Source: an uncultured Clostridia bacterium (GTDB taxonomy: Bacteria; Bacillota; Clostridia; Lachnospirales; Lachnospiraceae). Taken from it: a stretch of 64,000 bases of DNA. The translations under genes were made by a program, and so were the position numbers. The notes under the pieces were generated by a model, which worked only from the letters and a program-made list of their open reading frames with translations, was not told where the DNA came from and made no database searches. Position 1 is the first letter of the stretch. Each line of letters begins with the position of its first letter. This document shows, piece after piece, positions 18,302 to 27,908 of the stretch. Where the stretch lies: NCBI GenBank assembly GCA_947385955.1, contig CANDNA010000006.1, forward strand, positions 1 to 64,000. The letters run 5' to 3'.

Positions 18302-18428
18302 GAACAAAGCGGACAAGTCCGCATCAGCTCCCTAAATCCCTCATTCATGAGGGACTTGGCTGCTTTGCTGCGCCGAGCACAATTGCGAAGCAATATTTTC
18401 CTCTTGTGCGAGTGCGCATAATTATTTT

Positions 18429-18490
18429 TATCTTATAGGAAATTCATGTACTTTAACACTTCACAGTAGCACGGTCTTTCCTATAAGATA
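18429..18490. repeat. 62-nt structured repeat, copy 1
   Basis: TATCTTATAGGAAA at the left end and its exact reverse complement at the right end enclose about 34 nt. The inner block (ACTTTAACACTTCACAG then TAGCACGG) matches a second copy at 38291-38354 near dapA. No coding potential. Confidence 0.6.
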
Positions 18491-18524
18491 AAAAATGGCC
18501 GGCGTGGCATCTGCCACGCCGGTC
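18491..18524 (-). terminator. Terminator of the XylFGH-like operon
   Basis: CCGGCGTGGCA (18500-18510) pairs with TGCCACGCCGG (18513-18523) with a two-base loop at the apex, and minus-strand RNA continues ATTTTTTA. It begins about 22 nt after the permease stop. Confidence 0.88.
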
Positions 18525-18545
18525 ATATATGATTTTCTGAACAGA

Positions 18546-19724
18546 TTAATTCTTTCCGCCCTTCTTGGATACTACGTCAAAGATTACGGCTGCCAGAAGT
18601 ACCAGACCTTTTACCACTCTCTGATAGTTGGCATCCACACCCATGATGCTCATGCCCAGGTTGATCACACCCATCAGAACCGCACCTACGATAACGCCGG
18701 GAACGGTACCCACGCCGCCGTATGCGGAAGCGCCGCCGATAAAGCAGGAGCCGATCGCATCCATCTCATAGTTTTGTCCGTAAGTAGGCTGTGCACTTGT
18801 CATACGTGCGATGGTCAGCATACCTGCCAGAGCAGCCAGAAAGCCCATATTGGTATAAGCGATAAAATAAACACGCTCTGTATTGATACCGGAAAGTTTG
18901 GTCGCCTTCTCATTGCCGCCCACTGCATAGAAATAACGTCCTGTTGTTGTTTTGGAAGTAATATACCCGTAGATAAACACCACTACCATAACCCAGAGCA
19001 ATGCTGTCGGGATCCCTTTATACTGTGCCAGCTTGTAAGTAAAGGCCAGAATCACCAGACAGATCACCACCAGCTTTGTCACTGCAGGAGCCAGTGCCTC
19101 CATTTCATAGCCTTTTTTGGCTCTTGCCATACGTCCTCTTAACACAATCACCACATAAATGGCACATGCCAGTACGCCTGCCACCATACAGGTAATGTTC
19201 ATGCCTTCTCCGCCGCCCAGGAAATCCGGTATGTAACAGTCTGCGCCGCCGCCGAACAGCTTGACAAAAAATTCATTGGTAATGGAAACCGTCATACCCT
19301 GCAGTACTACGTTGCTCAGGCCTCTGAATACAAGCATACCGGAAAGGGTGGTAATAAACGGCGGTACATGTACATAGGCAATCCAGAATGCCTGCCATGC
19401 ACCGATGGCCGTACCTACCAGCACCATGACCAGGATGGAAACCCATACATTCACGCCTTTGTTTTCCATCAGGGTTGCACCTACAGCGCCTACAAAGCAG
19501 ACAATTGAACCTACGGAAAGGTCAATGTTACCACCGGTCAGGATACATAACAGCATACCGGTTGCAAGCACAAACACGTAGGCATTCTGTGCGATCAGGT
19601 TACTGACATTCTGGGGAAGCAGGATCTTTCCGCCGGTTCTCCAGGTGAAGAACAAAGTAACCAGTAATAACGCAATAATCATTGTATATTTTTTGACACC
19701 TGCCATAACTTTCGCTTTATCCAT
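18546..19724 (-). CDS. CUT2 sugar ABC permease (XylH/GguB-like)
   Basis: 392 residues, longer than the Mgl- and Rbs-type permeases here, with about 10 membrane segments (GMLLCILTGGNIDLSVGSIV, HVPPFITTLSGMLVFRGLSN, CFIGGASAYGGVGTVPG). This length and the central insertion are characteristic of the XylH and multiple-sugar (MmsB/GguB) group. It follows the ATPase gene by 3 nt. Probable substrate is xylose, arabinose or a broad monosaccharide range. Confidence 0.9.
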   Translation of the reverse strand: MDKAKVMAGVKKYTMIIALLLVTLFFTWRTGGKILLPQNVSNLIAQNAYVFVLATGMLLCILTGGNIDLSVGSIVCFVGAVGATLMENKGVNVWVSILVMVLVGTAIGAWQAFWIAYVHVPPFITTLSGMLVFRGLSNVVLQGMTVSITNEFFVKLFGGGADCYIPDFLGGGEGMNITCMVAGVLACAIYVVIVLRGRMARAKKGYEMEALAPAVTKLVVICLVILAFTYKLAQYKGIPTALLWVMVVVFIYGYITSKTTTGRYFYAVGGNEKATKLSGINTERVYFIAYTNMGFLAALAGMLTIARMTSAQPTYGQNYEMDAIGSCFIGGASAYGGVGTVPGVIVGAVLMGVINLGMSIMGVDANYQRVVKGLVLLAAVIFDVVSKKGGKN

Positions 19725-19727
19725 CGT

Positions 19728-21269
19728 TTACGCTCCTTTATTGCTAGATTTTAAAATGTATGACATGATAACTTCCTGAGAGGCTTCGCTTCTGTCCAGC
19801 TCGCCTACCATCCTGCCTTCATTCATCACATAAATACGGTCACACATGCCGAGTACTTCAGGAAGCTCCGAAGAAATCATAATCACCGATTTGCCTTCTG
19901 CAACCAACTGATTGATGATGCAGTAAATTTCGTATTTAGCGCCTACATCAATACCTCTGGTCGGCTCATCCAGAATCAGCACATCCGGATCCGCAAACAT
20001 CCACTTGGCAAGCAATACCTTCTGCTGGTTGCCGCCGCTTAAGTTGCCCACATTCTGTTCCACTGTGGGACACTTGGTATGGAGCTTTTCTTTATAATCC
20101 ACTGCGATCCCGTATTCCTTATCCTTGTCAATCACCGTATGGGTGCTGACTGCATCCAGATTGGCCATTGTGGTATTGATCTTGATGGGATTGGTCAGAA
20201 TCAGGCCGTTGCCCTTCCGGTCCTCCGTCACATATGCCAGCTTATTGTTAATGGCTTCCCTGACACTGCGCAGATGTACTTCTTTGCCGTCAATAAAAAG
20301 CTGTCCGCTGATGTTGGTTCCGTAACTCTTTCCGAAAATACTCATGGCCAGCTCGGTCCTGCCGGCGCCCATCAGTCCGGAAATTCCTACGACTTCTCCC
20401 CGTCTTACATTCATGCTGACATTGTCAACCACTTTACGTTCCGTATAAAGCGGATGATATACATTCCAGTTTCTGACCTCCATCAGGATATCTCCGATTT
20501 TTACGTTTTCACGCTTCGGGAAACGGTCTGTCAGATCACGGCCCACCATACCTTTGATGATACGGTCCTCTGTAATCGCATCTGTCTTTTTATCCATTGT
20601 CTCAATGGTAGAGCCATCCCGGATTACAGTAATTTTATCTGCCACATAAGAAACCTCATTTAATTTATGAGATATGATAATCGAAGTCATGCCTTCCCGT
20701 TTAAACTGAAGCATCAGTTCCAGCAGTGCCTGGGAATCCGATTCATTCAGGGAAGAAGTGGGCTCATCCAGAATCAGAAGCCGCACCTTTTTGGCCAGCG
20801 CTTTTGCAATTTCCACCAACTGCTGTTTGCCCACACCGATGTCCTTGATCAGTGTTCTGGAAGATTCCTTCAGGCCCACAGTCTTTAACAGTTCATCCGC
20901 CTTGCCATATGTTTCATTCCAGTCCAGTGCAAATTTATGTCCCCGCTCATTCCCCAGGAACATATTCTCGCCAATTGTCATATAAGGGATCAAAGCCAGC
21001 TCCTGATGAATAATAACAATTCCCTTTTCCTCACTGTCTTTGATCTTATTGAATTTACAAACCTCTCCGTCATAGATGATATCCCCCTCATAAGAGCCAT
21101 AAGGATAGATACCGCTTAATACATTCATCAGCGTGGATTTCCCCGCGCCGTTCTCACCTACCAGAGCGTGGATTTCTCCCTCCTCAACCTTTAAATTCAC
21201 ATTATCAAGGGCTTTTACGCCAGGGAATGTTTTGGTGATATTTTTCATTTCCAGTAATATTTTCGCCAA
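19728..21269 (-). CDS. CUT2 double ATP-binding protein (XylG/GguA-like), TTG start
   Basis: About 513 residues with two ABC cassettes: Walker [13 protein letters not shown] and Walker [11 protein letters not shown], then signature [13 protein letters not shown] and Walker [11 protein letters not shown]. The best ribosome-binding site (GGAGGG, 7 nt spacing) precedes a TTG at 21269 that begins LAKILLEM. An ATG six codons further upstream lies before that site, so TTG is preferred. It is linked to the permease by a 3-nt gap and separated from the binding-protein gene by a stem-loop. Confidence 0.88.
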   Translation of the reverse strand: MAKILLEMKNITKTFPGVKALDNVNLKVEEGEIHALVGENGAGKSTLMNVLSGIYPYGSYEGDIIYDGEVCKFNKIKDSEEKGIVIIHQELALIPYMTIGENMFLGNERGHKFALDWNETYGKADELLKTVGLKESSRTLIKDIGVGKQQLVEIAKALAKKVRLLILDEPTSSLNESDSQALLELMLQFKREGMTSIIISHKLNEVSYVADKITVIRDGSTIETMDKKTDAITEDRIIKGMVGRDLTDRFPKRENVKIGDILMEVRNWNVYHPLYTERKVVDNVSMNVRRGEVVGISGLMGAGRTELAMSIFGKSYGTNISGQLFIDGKEVHLRSVREAINNKLAYVTEDRKGNGLILTNPIKINTTMANLDAVSTHTVIDKDKEYGIAVDYKEKLHTKCPTVEQNVGNLSGGNQQKVLLAKWMFADPDVLILDEPTRGIDVGAKYEIYCIINQLVAEGKSVIMISSELPEVLGMCDRIYVMNEGRMVGELDRSEASQEVIMSYILKSSNKGA

Positions 21270-21298
21270 CTGTATCCCTCCAACCATAGTATAGATTC

Positions 21299-21321
21299 AG
21301 GCGGGAGCTTATGTCCCGCCT
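21299..21321 (-). other. Intercistronic stem-loop between binding-protein and ATPase genes
   Basis: AGGCGGGA (21299-21306) pairs with TCCCGCCT (21314-21321) around a 7-nt loop. No U tract follows in minus-strand RNA, so it is more likely a 3'-end stabiliser or processing site than a terminator. Confidence 0.65.
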
Positions 21322-21352
21322 GTAAATTGTCTGTTTTGTTTCCAATACAGTC

Positions 21353-22519
21353 TTACTGTAAATCTGCCTCTGTATAGTATCCGGAGTCGATCAACAGCTC
21401 TTTGTAGTTGTTAACGTCTGCGAATACGGGCTCGCAAAGGTAAGAAGGAATTACGCCTGTTCCGTTGTCATAGCTCTCGGTATCATTGACAGGTGCTTCT
21501 CCACCCTTCATGATAGCGTCTACCATCTTAACCACCTGGGTAGCCAGATCACGTGTATCTTTGAATACGGACATGGACTGCTTTCCTGCAATCATGTTCT
21601 TCACGCTGGCAATATCACAGTCCTGACCTGTCAGTACAGGATACTCGCCTGTGTAGTTAGCTGCCAGAGAGTTTGCAACACCCAGTGCCGTGGAGTCATT
21701 GGATGCCAGTACTGCATGCAGTGTTGTTCCGTCAGAGTAGTTGGATGCGATGATGGCATCGAATCTGGACTGTGCTGCTTCTGTTGCCCAGTTAGCGGTT
21801 GCACACTCTTCGAAAGAAACCTGACCGGATTTTACAACCAGTTTGCCGGAATCAATGTACGGCTGAAGAACATCCATAGCGCCGCCGAAGAAGAATCTTG
21901 CATTGTTGTCACCCGGGTCACCTGTGATCAGCTCGATGTTGAACGGTCCTTCTGCATTTTCCAGATCAAGGGCATCCCTGATGTACTCGCCCTGAACGGT
22001 ACCAACCATGTAGTTATCAAATGTTGCATAATAAGAAACAGCGTCAGAATTCATAATCAGACGGTCATATGCGATAACCGGAACGCCTGCTTCCTTTGCC
22101 TGTGCCAGAACGGTTCCAAGAGAATCCCCGTCAATGGAAGCGATTACCAGCAGCTTGCAGCCGTTGGAAATCATGTTCTCAATCTGAGAAACCTGTGTCT
22201 GGATGTCGTTTGCCGCATACTGCAGATCCACTTCATAGCCGGCTTCTTTTAACTGTGCTTCCATATTGGAGCCGTCCTGATTCCATCTCTGCAGATCCTT
22301 GGTGGGCATTGCCACACCGATGAGTCCGCCCTCTCCTGCAGGTGCTGCTGCACTTTCGCCTTCTGCTGCATCTTCAGCAGGTGCTGCTTCTTCTGCCGGC
22401 GCCTCTGATTCTGCCGGTGTCTCAGCAGCGGGTGCATCTGAAGCACTGTTGCCGCAGCCTACCAACATGGTAGCAATCATTGCCACGCTTAAAAGAGCGC
22501 TTAAAACTTTTCTTTTCAT
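21353..22519 (-). CDS. Xylose/multiple-sugar substrate-binding lipoprotein (XylF/ChvE-like)
   Basis: 388 residues. The lipoprotein signal ends in IATMLVGCGNSA, followed by an Ala/Glu/Pro-rich linker and a fold of the XylF/ChvE group (GVAMPTKDLQRWNQDG, QIENMISNGCKLLVIASIDG, AYDRLIMNSDAVSYYATFDN, LTGQDCDIASVKNMIAGKQS). The initial TKDLQRW block is diagnostic for this group. The start at 22519 has GGGAGGAAAC upstream. It heads the transporter part of the operon, after a terminator that ends the sensor part. Confidence 0.92.
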   Translation of the reverse strand: MKRKVLSALLSVAMIATMLVGCGNSASDAPAAETPAESEAPAEEAAPAEDAAEGESAAAPAGEGGLIGVAMPTKDLQRWNQDGSNMEAQLKEAGYEVDLQYAANDIQTQVSQIENMISNGCKLLVIASIDGDSLGTVLAQAKEAGVPVIAYDRLIMNSDAVSYYATFDNYMVGTVQGEYIRDALDLENAEGPFNIELITGDPGDNNARFFFGGAMDVLQPYIDSGKLVVKSGQVSFEECATANWATEAAQSRFDAIIASNYSDGTTLHAVLASNDSTALGVANSLAANYTGEYPVLTGQDCDIASVKNMIAGKQSMSVFKDTRDLATQVVKMVDAIMKGGEAPVNDTESYDNGTGVIPSYLCEPVFADVNNYKELLIDSGYYTEADLQ

Positions 22520-22630
22520 GTTTTTGTTTCCTCCCTGTAATATTTTGTAACTCCTTGCTACATATAAAATATAGCACAATCAGAATAGTAATTGTTTGCG
22601 AATTTCTGTACATTTTTAACCTGGATTTCC

Positions 22631-22683
22631 CAAAAAATAAGGTGCACTAGCATTTTTTTGTTTTTGGAAATGCTATGCACCTT
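22631..22683 (-). terminator. Terminator after the sensor lipoprotein gene
   Basis: AAGGTGCACTAGCATTT (22639-22655) pairs with AAATGCTATGCACCTT (22668-22683) with a single bulge; minus-strand RNA then has ATTTTTTG. It ends the DUF1836/sensor transcript and separates it from the transporter genes. Confidence 0.9.
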
Positions 22684-22695
22684 AAATTTGTCCTG

Positions 22696-23757
22696 TTATT
22701 GTCCGTCCTGCTCCGTCCGCCCGATGCCTGGTATATTCAGATACACATCCTCTTTCAAATGAAATCCGCTGTTGATAATCACTTCATCCATATTGTCCCG
22801 GTAGACGCTCACCGGCTCCAGCGCCACATAAGGCACCTGGTAGCTGCCGTCATCAATCGTACTGTCTGCCTCCACTTCCCTGCCTTCTCCCAGTGCGATG
22901 GCACACTGGGCCGCCTTCTGGGCCAGCTTTTCCACCGGTTTGTATACCGTCATAATCTGTGTACCCTGTACGATCCGCTGGCATGCGGCCAGATCCGCAT
23001 CCTGCCCTACCACACTGATCTTTCCGGCCAGACGTTTTTCGGAAAGGGCGCGCACCACTGCCGTGGCAATATCGTCATTGCCGCACATAATGGCATCCGC
23101 CCGGTTCACCATATCCACATGGTCATAAATATAATCCGCTCCCAGCTCCGCCTTCCAGCCGTCCGCATGCATCCTGTCCAGGATTTCGATATGATGCCTG
23201 CGCATCACCTTCTCAAACCCTTTTTCCACCAGGGATACATTGTTATCTGCCAGAGGCCCGCACAGCATCAGCACACTGTGGATCTCCTCCCCGCTGTCCA
23301 CAATCCCCCGGGCCATCATCTCTCCCACCGCTTCATTGTCAAAAGAAATATACAGATCCACATCACTGTTTTTAATCAGGCGGTCATAGGCAATGATTTT
23401 AATGCCTGCATTTTTTGCTTTCTGTACCACTTCGCTCAGGCTGTCGGAATCGATGCAGATAATGACAATGACATCCATCTCCTTGTCAATAAAATATTCA
23501 ATCTGGGAAATCTGCTCTTCTATACTGCCGTTGGCATTCTGTACATTGACCTCAGCCCCCATTTCCTTAGCCGTGGAAACAAAGACATCCCGATCCCGCT
23601 GCCATCTTTCGATGACAAAGGAGTCAAAGCTCATACCGATCTGGAGCCGGTCCGTTTCCTCTGTTTTTTCCTCTGCGGCCCTTTCTTCGCTTCCCGTACA
23701 TCCTCCCAGAAACAACAGGCCCAAAACCAGGGCAGCACACAGTATCCATCGCTTCAT
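22696..23757 (-). CDS. Sensor-linked XylF-like binding lipoprotein
   Basis: 353 residues with a lipoprotein signal (LLFLGGCTGSEE) and no long linker. It resembles the transport binding protein at 21353-22519 across the whole fold (AYDRLIKNSDVDLYISFDNE, VGQDADLAACQRIVQGTQ, EYFIDKEMDVIVIICIDSDS) and is a likely paralogue used for sensing. It follows the response-regulator gene by 1 nt. The Clostridium XylFII-LytS precedent makes a role in signalling to the kinase 25347-26837 plausible. Confidence 0.87.
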   Translation of the reverse strand: MKRWILCAALVLGLLFLGGCTGSEERAAEEKTEETDRLQIGMSFDSFVIERWQRDRDVFVSTAKEMGAEVNVQNANGSIEEQISQIEYFIDKEMDVIVIICIDSDSLSEVVQKAKNAGIKIIAYDRLIKNSDVDLYISFDNEAVGEMMARGIVDSGEEIHSVLMLCGPLADNNVSLVEKGFEKVMRRHHIEILDRMHADGWKAELGADYIYDHVDMVNRADAIMCGNDDIATAVVRALSEKRLAGKISVVGQDADLAACQRIVQGTQIMTVYKPVEKLAQKAAQCAIALGEGREVEADSTIDDGSYQVPYVALEPVSVYRDNMDEVIINSGFHLKEDVYLNIPGIGRTEQDGQ

Positions 23758-23758
23758 T

Positions 23759-25354
23759 CTATTTTTTCTCCTTGTATTCCGTGGGCGTTACTCCGGTATG
23801 CTTCTTAAAAATACGGCTGAAATAATTGGGATCCGAATATCCGATCTCACTGCAGATCTCCTTCATGGACATATTACTGCCTGCAAGCAGCTCTCTTGCC
23901 TTATTCATACGGATCTCCGTCACATATTCCACAAAATTCCGCCCTGTTTCCTCCTTGAAAATCTTGCTGAAATAATAGGGGCTGATGTCCACCGACCGGG
24001 AAACTTCATCCAGGGAGATATCCTTTTTATGATAATGGCTGTCAATATAGCTTCTTGCCTTTTCCACCACACTCACCGACTGAGGCTCTTTTTTCACTGC
24101 CACATTCTGACAGGCATTCTCCATCTTATCCACAAACCAGGCTCTGATCTCATCCAGATTTTTCAGTTCCAGCAGGGTGGGAAGATAGTCCCTGCGGCTT
24201 CTGAAATGATAGATCCGGCCGCCGCTCTCATAAAAAATGCGCTCTGCCCACAGCACAAACTCCATGCATTTGAGCTTGATGTCCATAATATACGCGCCGT
24301 GATTTTCCTCCATCCAGTCAAAAAAACGGTTGGCCTCCGCTACGACACCGTTCACATCCCCCTTTTCCGTCAGCTCAAACAACATCTTTTCAATATCTGC
24401 CGGATAATTTTCCTCATACAGCACCCCCACCGGCGCATCATCCACATGGGCTACTCTGCTGGTGGTCTGTACCAGTGCATTGAGGGCTTCATTATAAGAC
24501 TCTGCCGACTCATGAATCGGCTTCACACTGCCGATGCCCACCCGGAATGTCACCTCCGTCCTGGCTTTGAGCTTCCGCGCCAGCTCCCTGGCTTTCTCAA
24601 TCAGCAGAATCCTTTCGTTGTATTCTATTTTGGGCGCACTGCAGGGGACAAACACGGCAATTTTATTGGCCATCACGGACCCGATCATCCCCGGCAGATA
24701 GGCTCCCGTGATCTCCCGGATCTCCCGATAGGCGTTCTGCACCCGGATACTGGCGCCCACTGCATTGGTCATATGATTGCCTTCCTGTGTTTCACCGCAG
24801 ACAAGCACTGCCATATAGGCATGCTCCTCCTGAATGCCAAGAAGGTTTTTAAAATTTTCGATGTCCTCTTCAAAAGGTTCATGAAACAGCAGGTTCTGAA
24901 TCAGGCCATTTTCAATAATGGGAATGACCGACTCCATCTTTTCCCGGATCAGCAGATCCTGGCTTCTTTTTTCCCGTTCCTGGTCAATCATACTCATGGC
25001 GCGCCGCAGGACCTGTACGATTTTTTCCCGTTCCACCGGTTTGTTCAGATATTCCAGCACTCCCATGTTGATCGCTTCTTTGGCATAATCGAATTTATCA
25101 TAGGCAGACATCACGATAAAAACCGTATGCACATTGGTGGCTCTGATTTCCCGCATGGCATCGATCCCGTTAATACCCGGCATCTGGATGTCCATAATGG
25201 CAATATCCGGCCGGAAACTCTCCGCCAGTTCGATTACACTTCTGCCGGTCTTGGCAGATTCAATCATACAGTCCCCTGCAAATTCTTTTTCTATAATAAA
25301 CTTCAGAGAATCGATGACAATCCCCTCATCGTCTGCCAGCATGATCTTATACAT
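23759..25354 (-). CDS. Response regulator, REC + AraC-type HTH (YesN-like), long form
   Basis: 531 residues. The receiver domain has ADDEG at the start and phospho-acceptor DIAIMDIQMPGING. A roughly 250-residue middle region separates it from the C-terminal AraC domain (ISPYYFSKIFKEETGRNFVEY, GYSDPNYFSRIFKKHTGVTP). It overlaps the kinase gene by 8 bp. Likely activator of the XylFGH-like operon immediately downstream. Confidence 0.94.
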   Translation of the reverse strand: MYKIMLADDEGIVIDSLKFIIEKEFAGDCMIESAKTGRSVIELAESFRPDIAIMDIQMPGINGIDAMREIRATNVHTVFIVMSAYDKFDYAKEAINMGVLEYLNKPVEREKIVQVLRRAMSMIDQEREKRSQDLLIREKMESVIPIIENGLIQNLLFHEPFEEDIENFKNLLGIQEEHAYMAVLVCGETQEGNHMTNAVGASIRVQNAYREIREITGAYLPGMIGSVMANKIAVFVPCSAPKIEYNERILLIEKARELARKLKARTEVTFRVGIGSVKPIHESAESYNEALNALVQTTSRVAHVDDAPVGVLYEENYPADIEKMLFELTEKGDVNGVVAEANRFFDWMEENHGAYIMDIKLKCMEFVLWAERIFYESGGRIYHFRSRRDYLPTLLELKNLDEIRAWFVDKMENACQNVAVKKEPQSVSVVEKARSYIDSHYHKKDISLDEVSRSVDISPYYFSKIFKEETGRNFVEYVTEIRMNKARELLAGSNMSMKEICSEIGYSDPNYFSRIFKKHTGVTPTEYKEKK

Positions 25355-26837
25355 CTTCGTACTCCCCTTCTCTGACCGGAATATAGATCAGTACTTCTGT
25401 TCCCTTATTCTCTCCCTCACTGAGAATAGATATGACATCTGTGTCATTTAGAAACAGCCGCAGACGGCCGATTACATTGTCCAGGCCGATGCCGTTTGAA
25501 TCTCTGGACAGGTCCGCAGCCCGTAGCTGGCTCTTCATAATCTTGTCAATCTTTTCTCCGGAAATACCGATGCCGTTGTCCTTTACGCTGATGCACACCG
25601 TATCATGTACCCGGTAAACAGACAAAACGATTTCTCCCTCCCAGTCAATGTTGCGGATCCCGTAGCTTACACTGTTCTCCACAATCGGCTGCAGGATCAT
25701 ACTGGGAACCTGGATATCCAGCAGACTCGCATCCACCTCCTTGCGGAAATGGATGTCGCCGGAAAACCGTACATTCAGAATGTAAATATAGGTATCCACC
25801 AGGGCAATTTCCTCCCCGAGCGTTACCGTATCGTTGTTTTTCTTTACATTATACCGGAAAAAATCCGCCACGTTCTGCACATACCGGTACGTCCGGTCGG
25901 CCCCTTCCATCATGGCAAGCTGTGCCCCTGCGTTTAAGGTATTGAACAGGAAATGCGGATTGATCTGAGCCTGCAGATATTTGATCTGGGCATCCTTCAG
26001 ATGGGTTTCCATCATCAATTCCTTTTCCTTCATGGCATTTTCCGTTTCCAGGCTCTTTTTCAGCCGCTCTATATATTCCCGGATGCTGACCACCATCTGG
26101 TTAAAGGCAGTACTCACCACCCCCACCTCGTCCTGTGTGGTCACCGGCAGAAGTTCCACCTCCAGATTTCCCCTGGCCACCTGATCCGCCGTACCTGCCA
26201 GTTTCTGCAGCGGACTGGTGATGGTTCCCGTGAGCAGAATGATCAGGACCAGATTACACACACCGACCAGAATCAGTGCCACCACATTGATCCATTCCAG
26301 ATAATGTATGGACACTGACAGTGCCTGATAGCTGCTGGAATTGATCCGGAACTGCTCATTGTTCAGACTGTAAATGTAAGTACTGATATACCCGTACATT
26401 TCTGTGGCTTTTTCATAACGGGCTTTCACCTTTTCCACATTCCCGCCCCGTTTGGCATCAATCGTCTGTCCGGTCAGTTCCAGATATTCTCCCGACATAC
26501 TTCTGATGTTTTTTTCCATAATCATCAGATCATTGCCGTATACCTGATCGTTTAACTGGGACACCAGCACGGAATAATCCTGCTCGTTCCGGTAATAATT
26601 TTCCATCGCGTCACTGGTACGGGTGTTCAGATAATCTGTCATGCTCGTCTGCACACGGGAAAGGGTATCTGCCAGCTCATTGAGACTGATGTTACTGACA
26701 TAGACCTCATCCAGCCGGTTCATCATATGATTCACATTGACATACATAAACAGATTGAGAAACAAAATAATGGAAGTGGTAATAATAAACACCAGCATCA
26801 TCCGGGTCCGGATGGAAAGTTTACGGAGCCTGTTCAC
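25347..26837 (-). CDS. Sensor histidine kinase, YesM type, GTG start
   Basis: About 496 residues. Two membrane segments (near residues 15-35 and 185-210) flank an extracytoplasmic four-helix-like region; HAMP follows (GTITSPLQKLAGTADQVARG). The kinase core has QAQINPHFLFNTLNAG, ENSVSYGIRN and DNGIGISGE. A GTG at 26837 sits 8 nt after GGAGG; the GTG at 26846 overlaps that site and is less likely. It overlaps the upstream binding-protein gene by 17 bp. Confidence 0.92.
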   Translation of the reverse strand: MNRLRKLSIRTRMMLVFIITTSIILFLNLFMYVNVNHMMNRLDEVYVSNISLNELADTLSRVQTSMTDYLNTRTSDAMENYYRNEQDYSVLVSQLNDQVYGNDLMIMEKNIRSMSGEYLELTGQTIDAKRGGNVEKVKARYEKATEMYGYISTYIYSLNNEQFRINSSSYQALSVSIHYLEWINVVALILVGVCNLVLIILLTGTITSPLQKLAGTADQVARGNLEVELLPVTTQDEVGVVSTAFNQMVVSIREYIERLKKSLETENAMKEKELMMETHLKDAQIKYLQAQINPHFLFNTLNAGAQLAMMEGADRTYRYVQNVADFFRYNVKKNNDTVTLGEEIALVDTYIYILNVRFSGDIHFRKEVDASLLDIQVPSMILQPIVENSVSYGIRNIDWEGEIVLSVYRVHDTVCISVKDNGIGISGEKIDKIMKSQLRAADLSRDSNGIGLDNVIGRLRLFLNDTDVISILSEGENKGTEVLIYIPVREGEYEDV

Positions 26838-27891
26838 TGTTCCCACCTCCCAGATATTCTTTCACATTCTGTATGGTAATCAGATTGGTGCCCACGCTGA
26901 AATATTCGCTGACATAGCCGTTTTTCCGGTATTCATCCAGCGCCCTCACGCAGTACTGGCCCATCTCCTTTGTATCAATGGAAATGGTGGAACGTACCAC
27001 ATTGCGCTCAATCGCCCGCAGGATAGATTCTGAATCATAATATCCGATAATATCAATCTCCCCTACCTTATTATAGTCCACCACCGCCTGATACACACAG
27101 GAGGTGGAAATCTCATCCAGACAGATAATCACATCCGGAAGCTGCTCTTCCATAAAAATATCCCGGATGGATTCCTCCGCATCAAACGCCCCCTTATTTT
27201 CCACAGCGGCAGCCCGCACCCCGATACTCCCGCTTCCTTCCTCGGCCAGCGTTTCCTGTATCCCGGAAAAAATAATATTCTGGCTGCTATCCTGCACCTC
27301 GGCGCTCATCAGCACCAGTACATCCTTTACTTCCTTTTCCCGGATGGAAAGGACCTGTCTGCCGTATTCCCGTCCCAGATTATAATTGCTTACGCCCACA
27401 AAACTCTTCCGGCTTCCCTGGCTGCTGTCCTCCAGTACTGTCACCACAGGAATCCCCTTCTCTTCGGCTTCCCTCAAATACCCGATGGTCATCAGGGATT
27501 CATCCGCCTCCAGTATGATGCCGTCTGCTCCGGAAGCAATGCCGATTTTCAAAAGCTCTTCTTTGGAATATCCGGTACTCAGGTTTTCTCCCAGCAGCTC
27601 CACATAAGCATCCTTTTTCCTTCCTTCTGCCCTGGCGCTCTCATAGACCGACTGCCAGAACGCAGACGAATGATCCGATACAATCATCACATAGTAGGAC
27701 TCATACCGCTCATAATCCGTCTGTTCCAGAAGCTGGGCACTTTGCAGCATATTTTCCCGGAAAAACACCATACTTCCCATTGTAATCAGCAGAATCAGAC
27801 CGGTCAGACAGATACATCCCAGGACAATTTTCCTGCCGCTGCTTACCGGTCCCTGTATTTTCTCCTGTCTTTCTTTTTTCTCCCGCTCCAT
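26821..27891 (-). CDS. Membrane-anchored periplasmic sugar-binding-like sensor protein
   Basis: 356 residues. A basic N-terminus precedes one membrane anchor (about residues 20-45), followed by a Peripla_BP_4-type fold (YYVMIVSDHSSAFWQSVYES, DGIILEADES, VGVSNYNLGREYGRQ, VIICLDEISTSCVYQ). It resembles 2948-3910 in layout and position. The overlap with the kinase gene supports a shared signalling complex. The anchored form means it cannot serve as a free shuttle for a permease. Confidence 0.86.
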   Translation of the reverse strand: MEREKKERQEKIQGPVSSGRKIVLGCICLTGLILLITMGSMVFFRENMLQSAQLLEQTDYERYESYYVMIVSDHSSAFWQSVYESARAEGRKKDAYVELLGENLSTGYSKEELLKIGIASGADGIILEADESLMTIGYLREAEEKGIPVVTVLEDSSQGSRKSFVGVSNYNLGREYGRQVLSIREKEVKDVLVLMSAEVQDSSQNIIFSGIQETLAEEGSGSIGVRAAAVENKGAFDAEESIRDIFMEEQLPDVIICLDEISTSCVYQAVVDYNKVGEIDIIGYYDSESILRAIERNVVRSTISIDTKEMGQYCVRALDEYRKNGYVSEYFSVGTNLITIQNVKEYLGGGNSEQAP

Positions 27892-27908
27892 CCGCTGTGC
27901 CCTACATC

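Noticed and set aside
23393-25375. 660-codon open frame on the plus strand
   Set aside because: Antisense to the AraC-type response regulator and part of its neighbour; composition is typical of an antisense frame and no family is recognisable.
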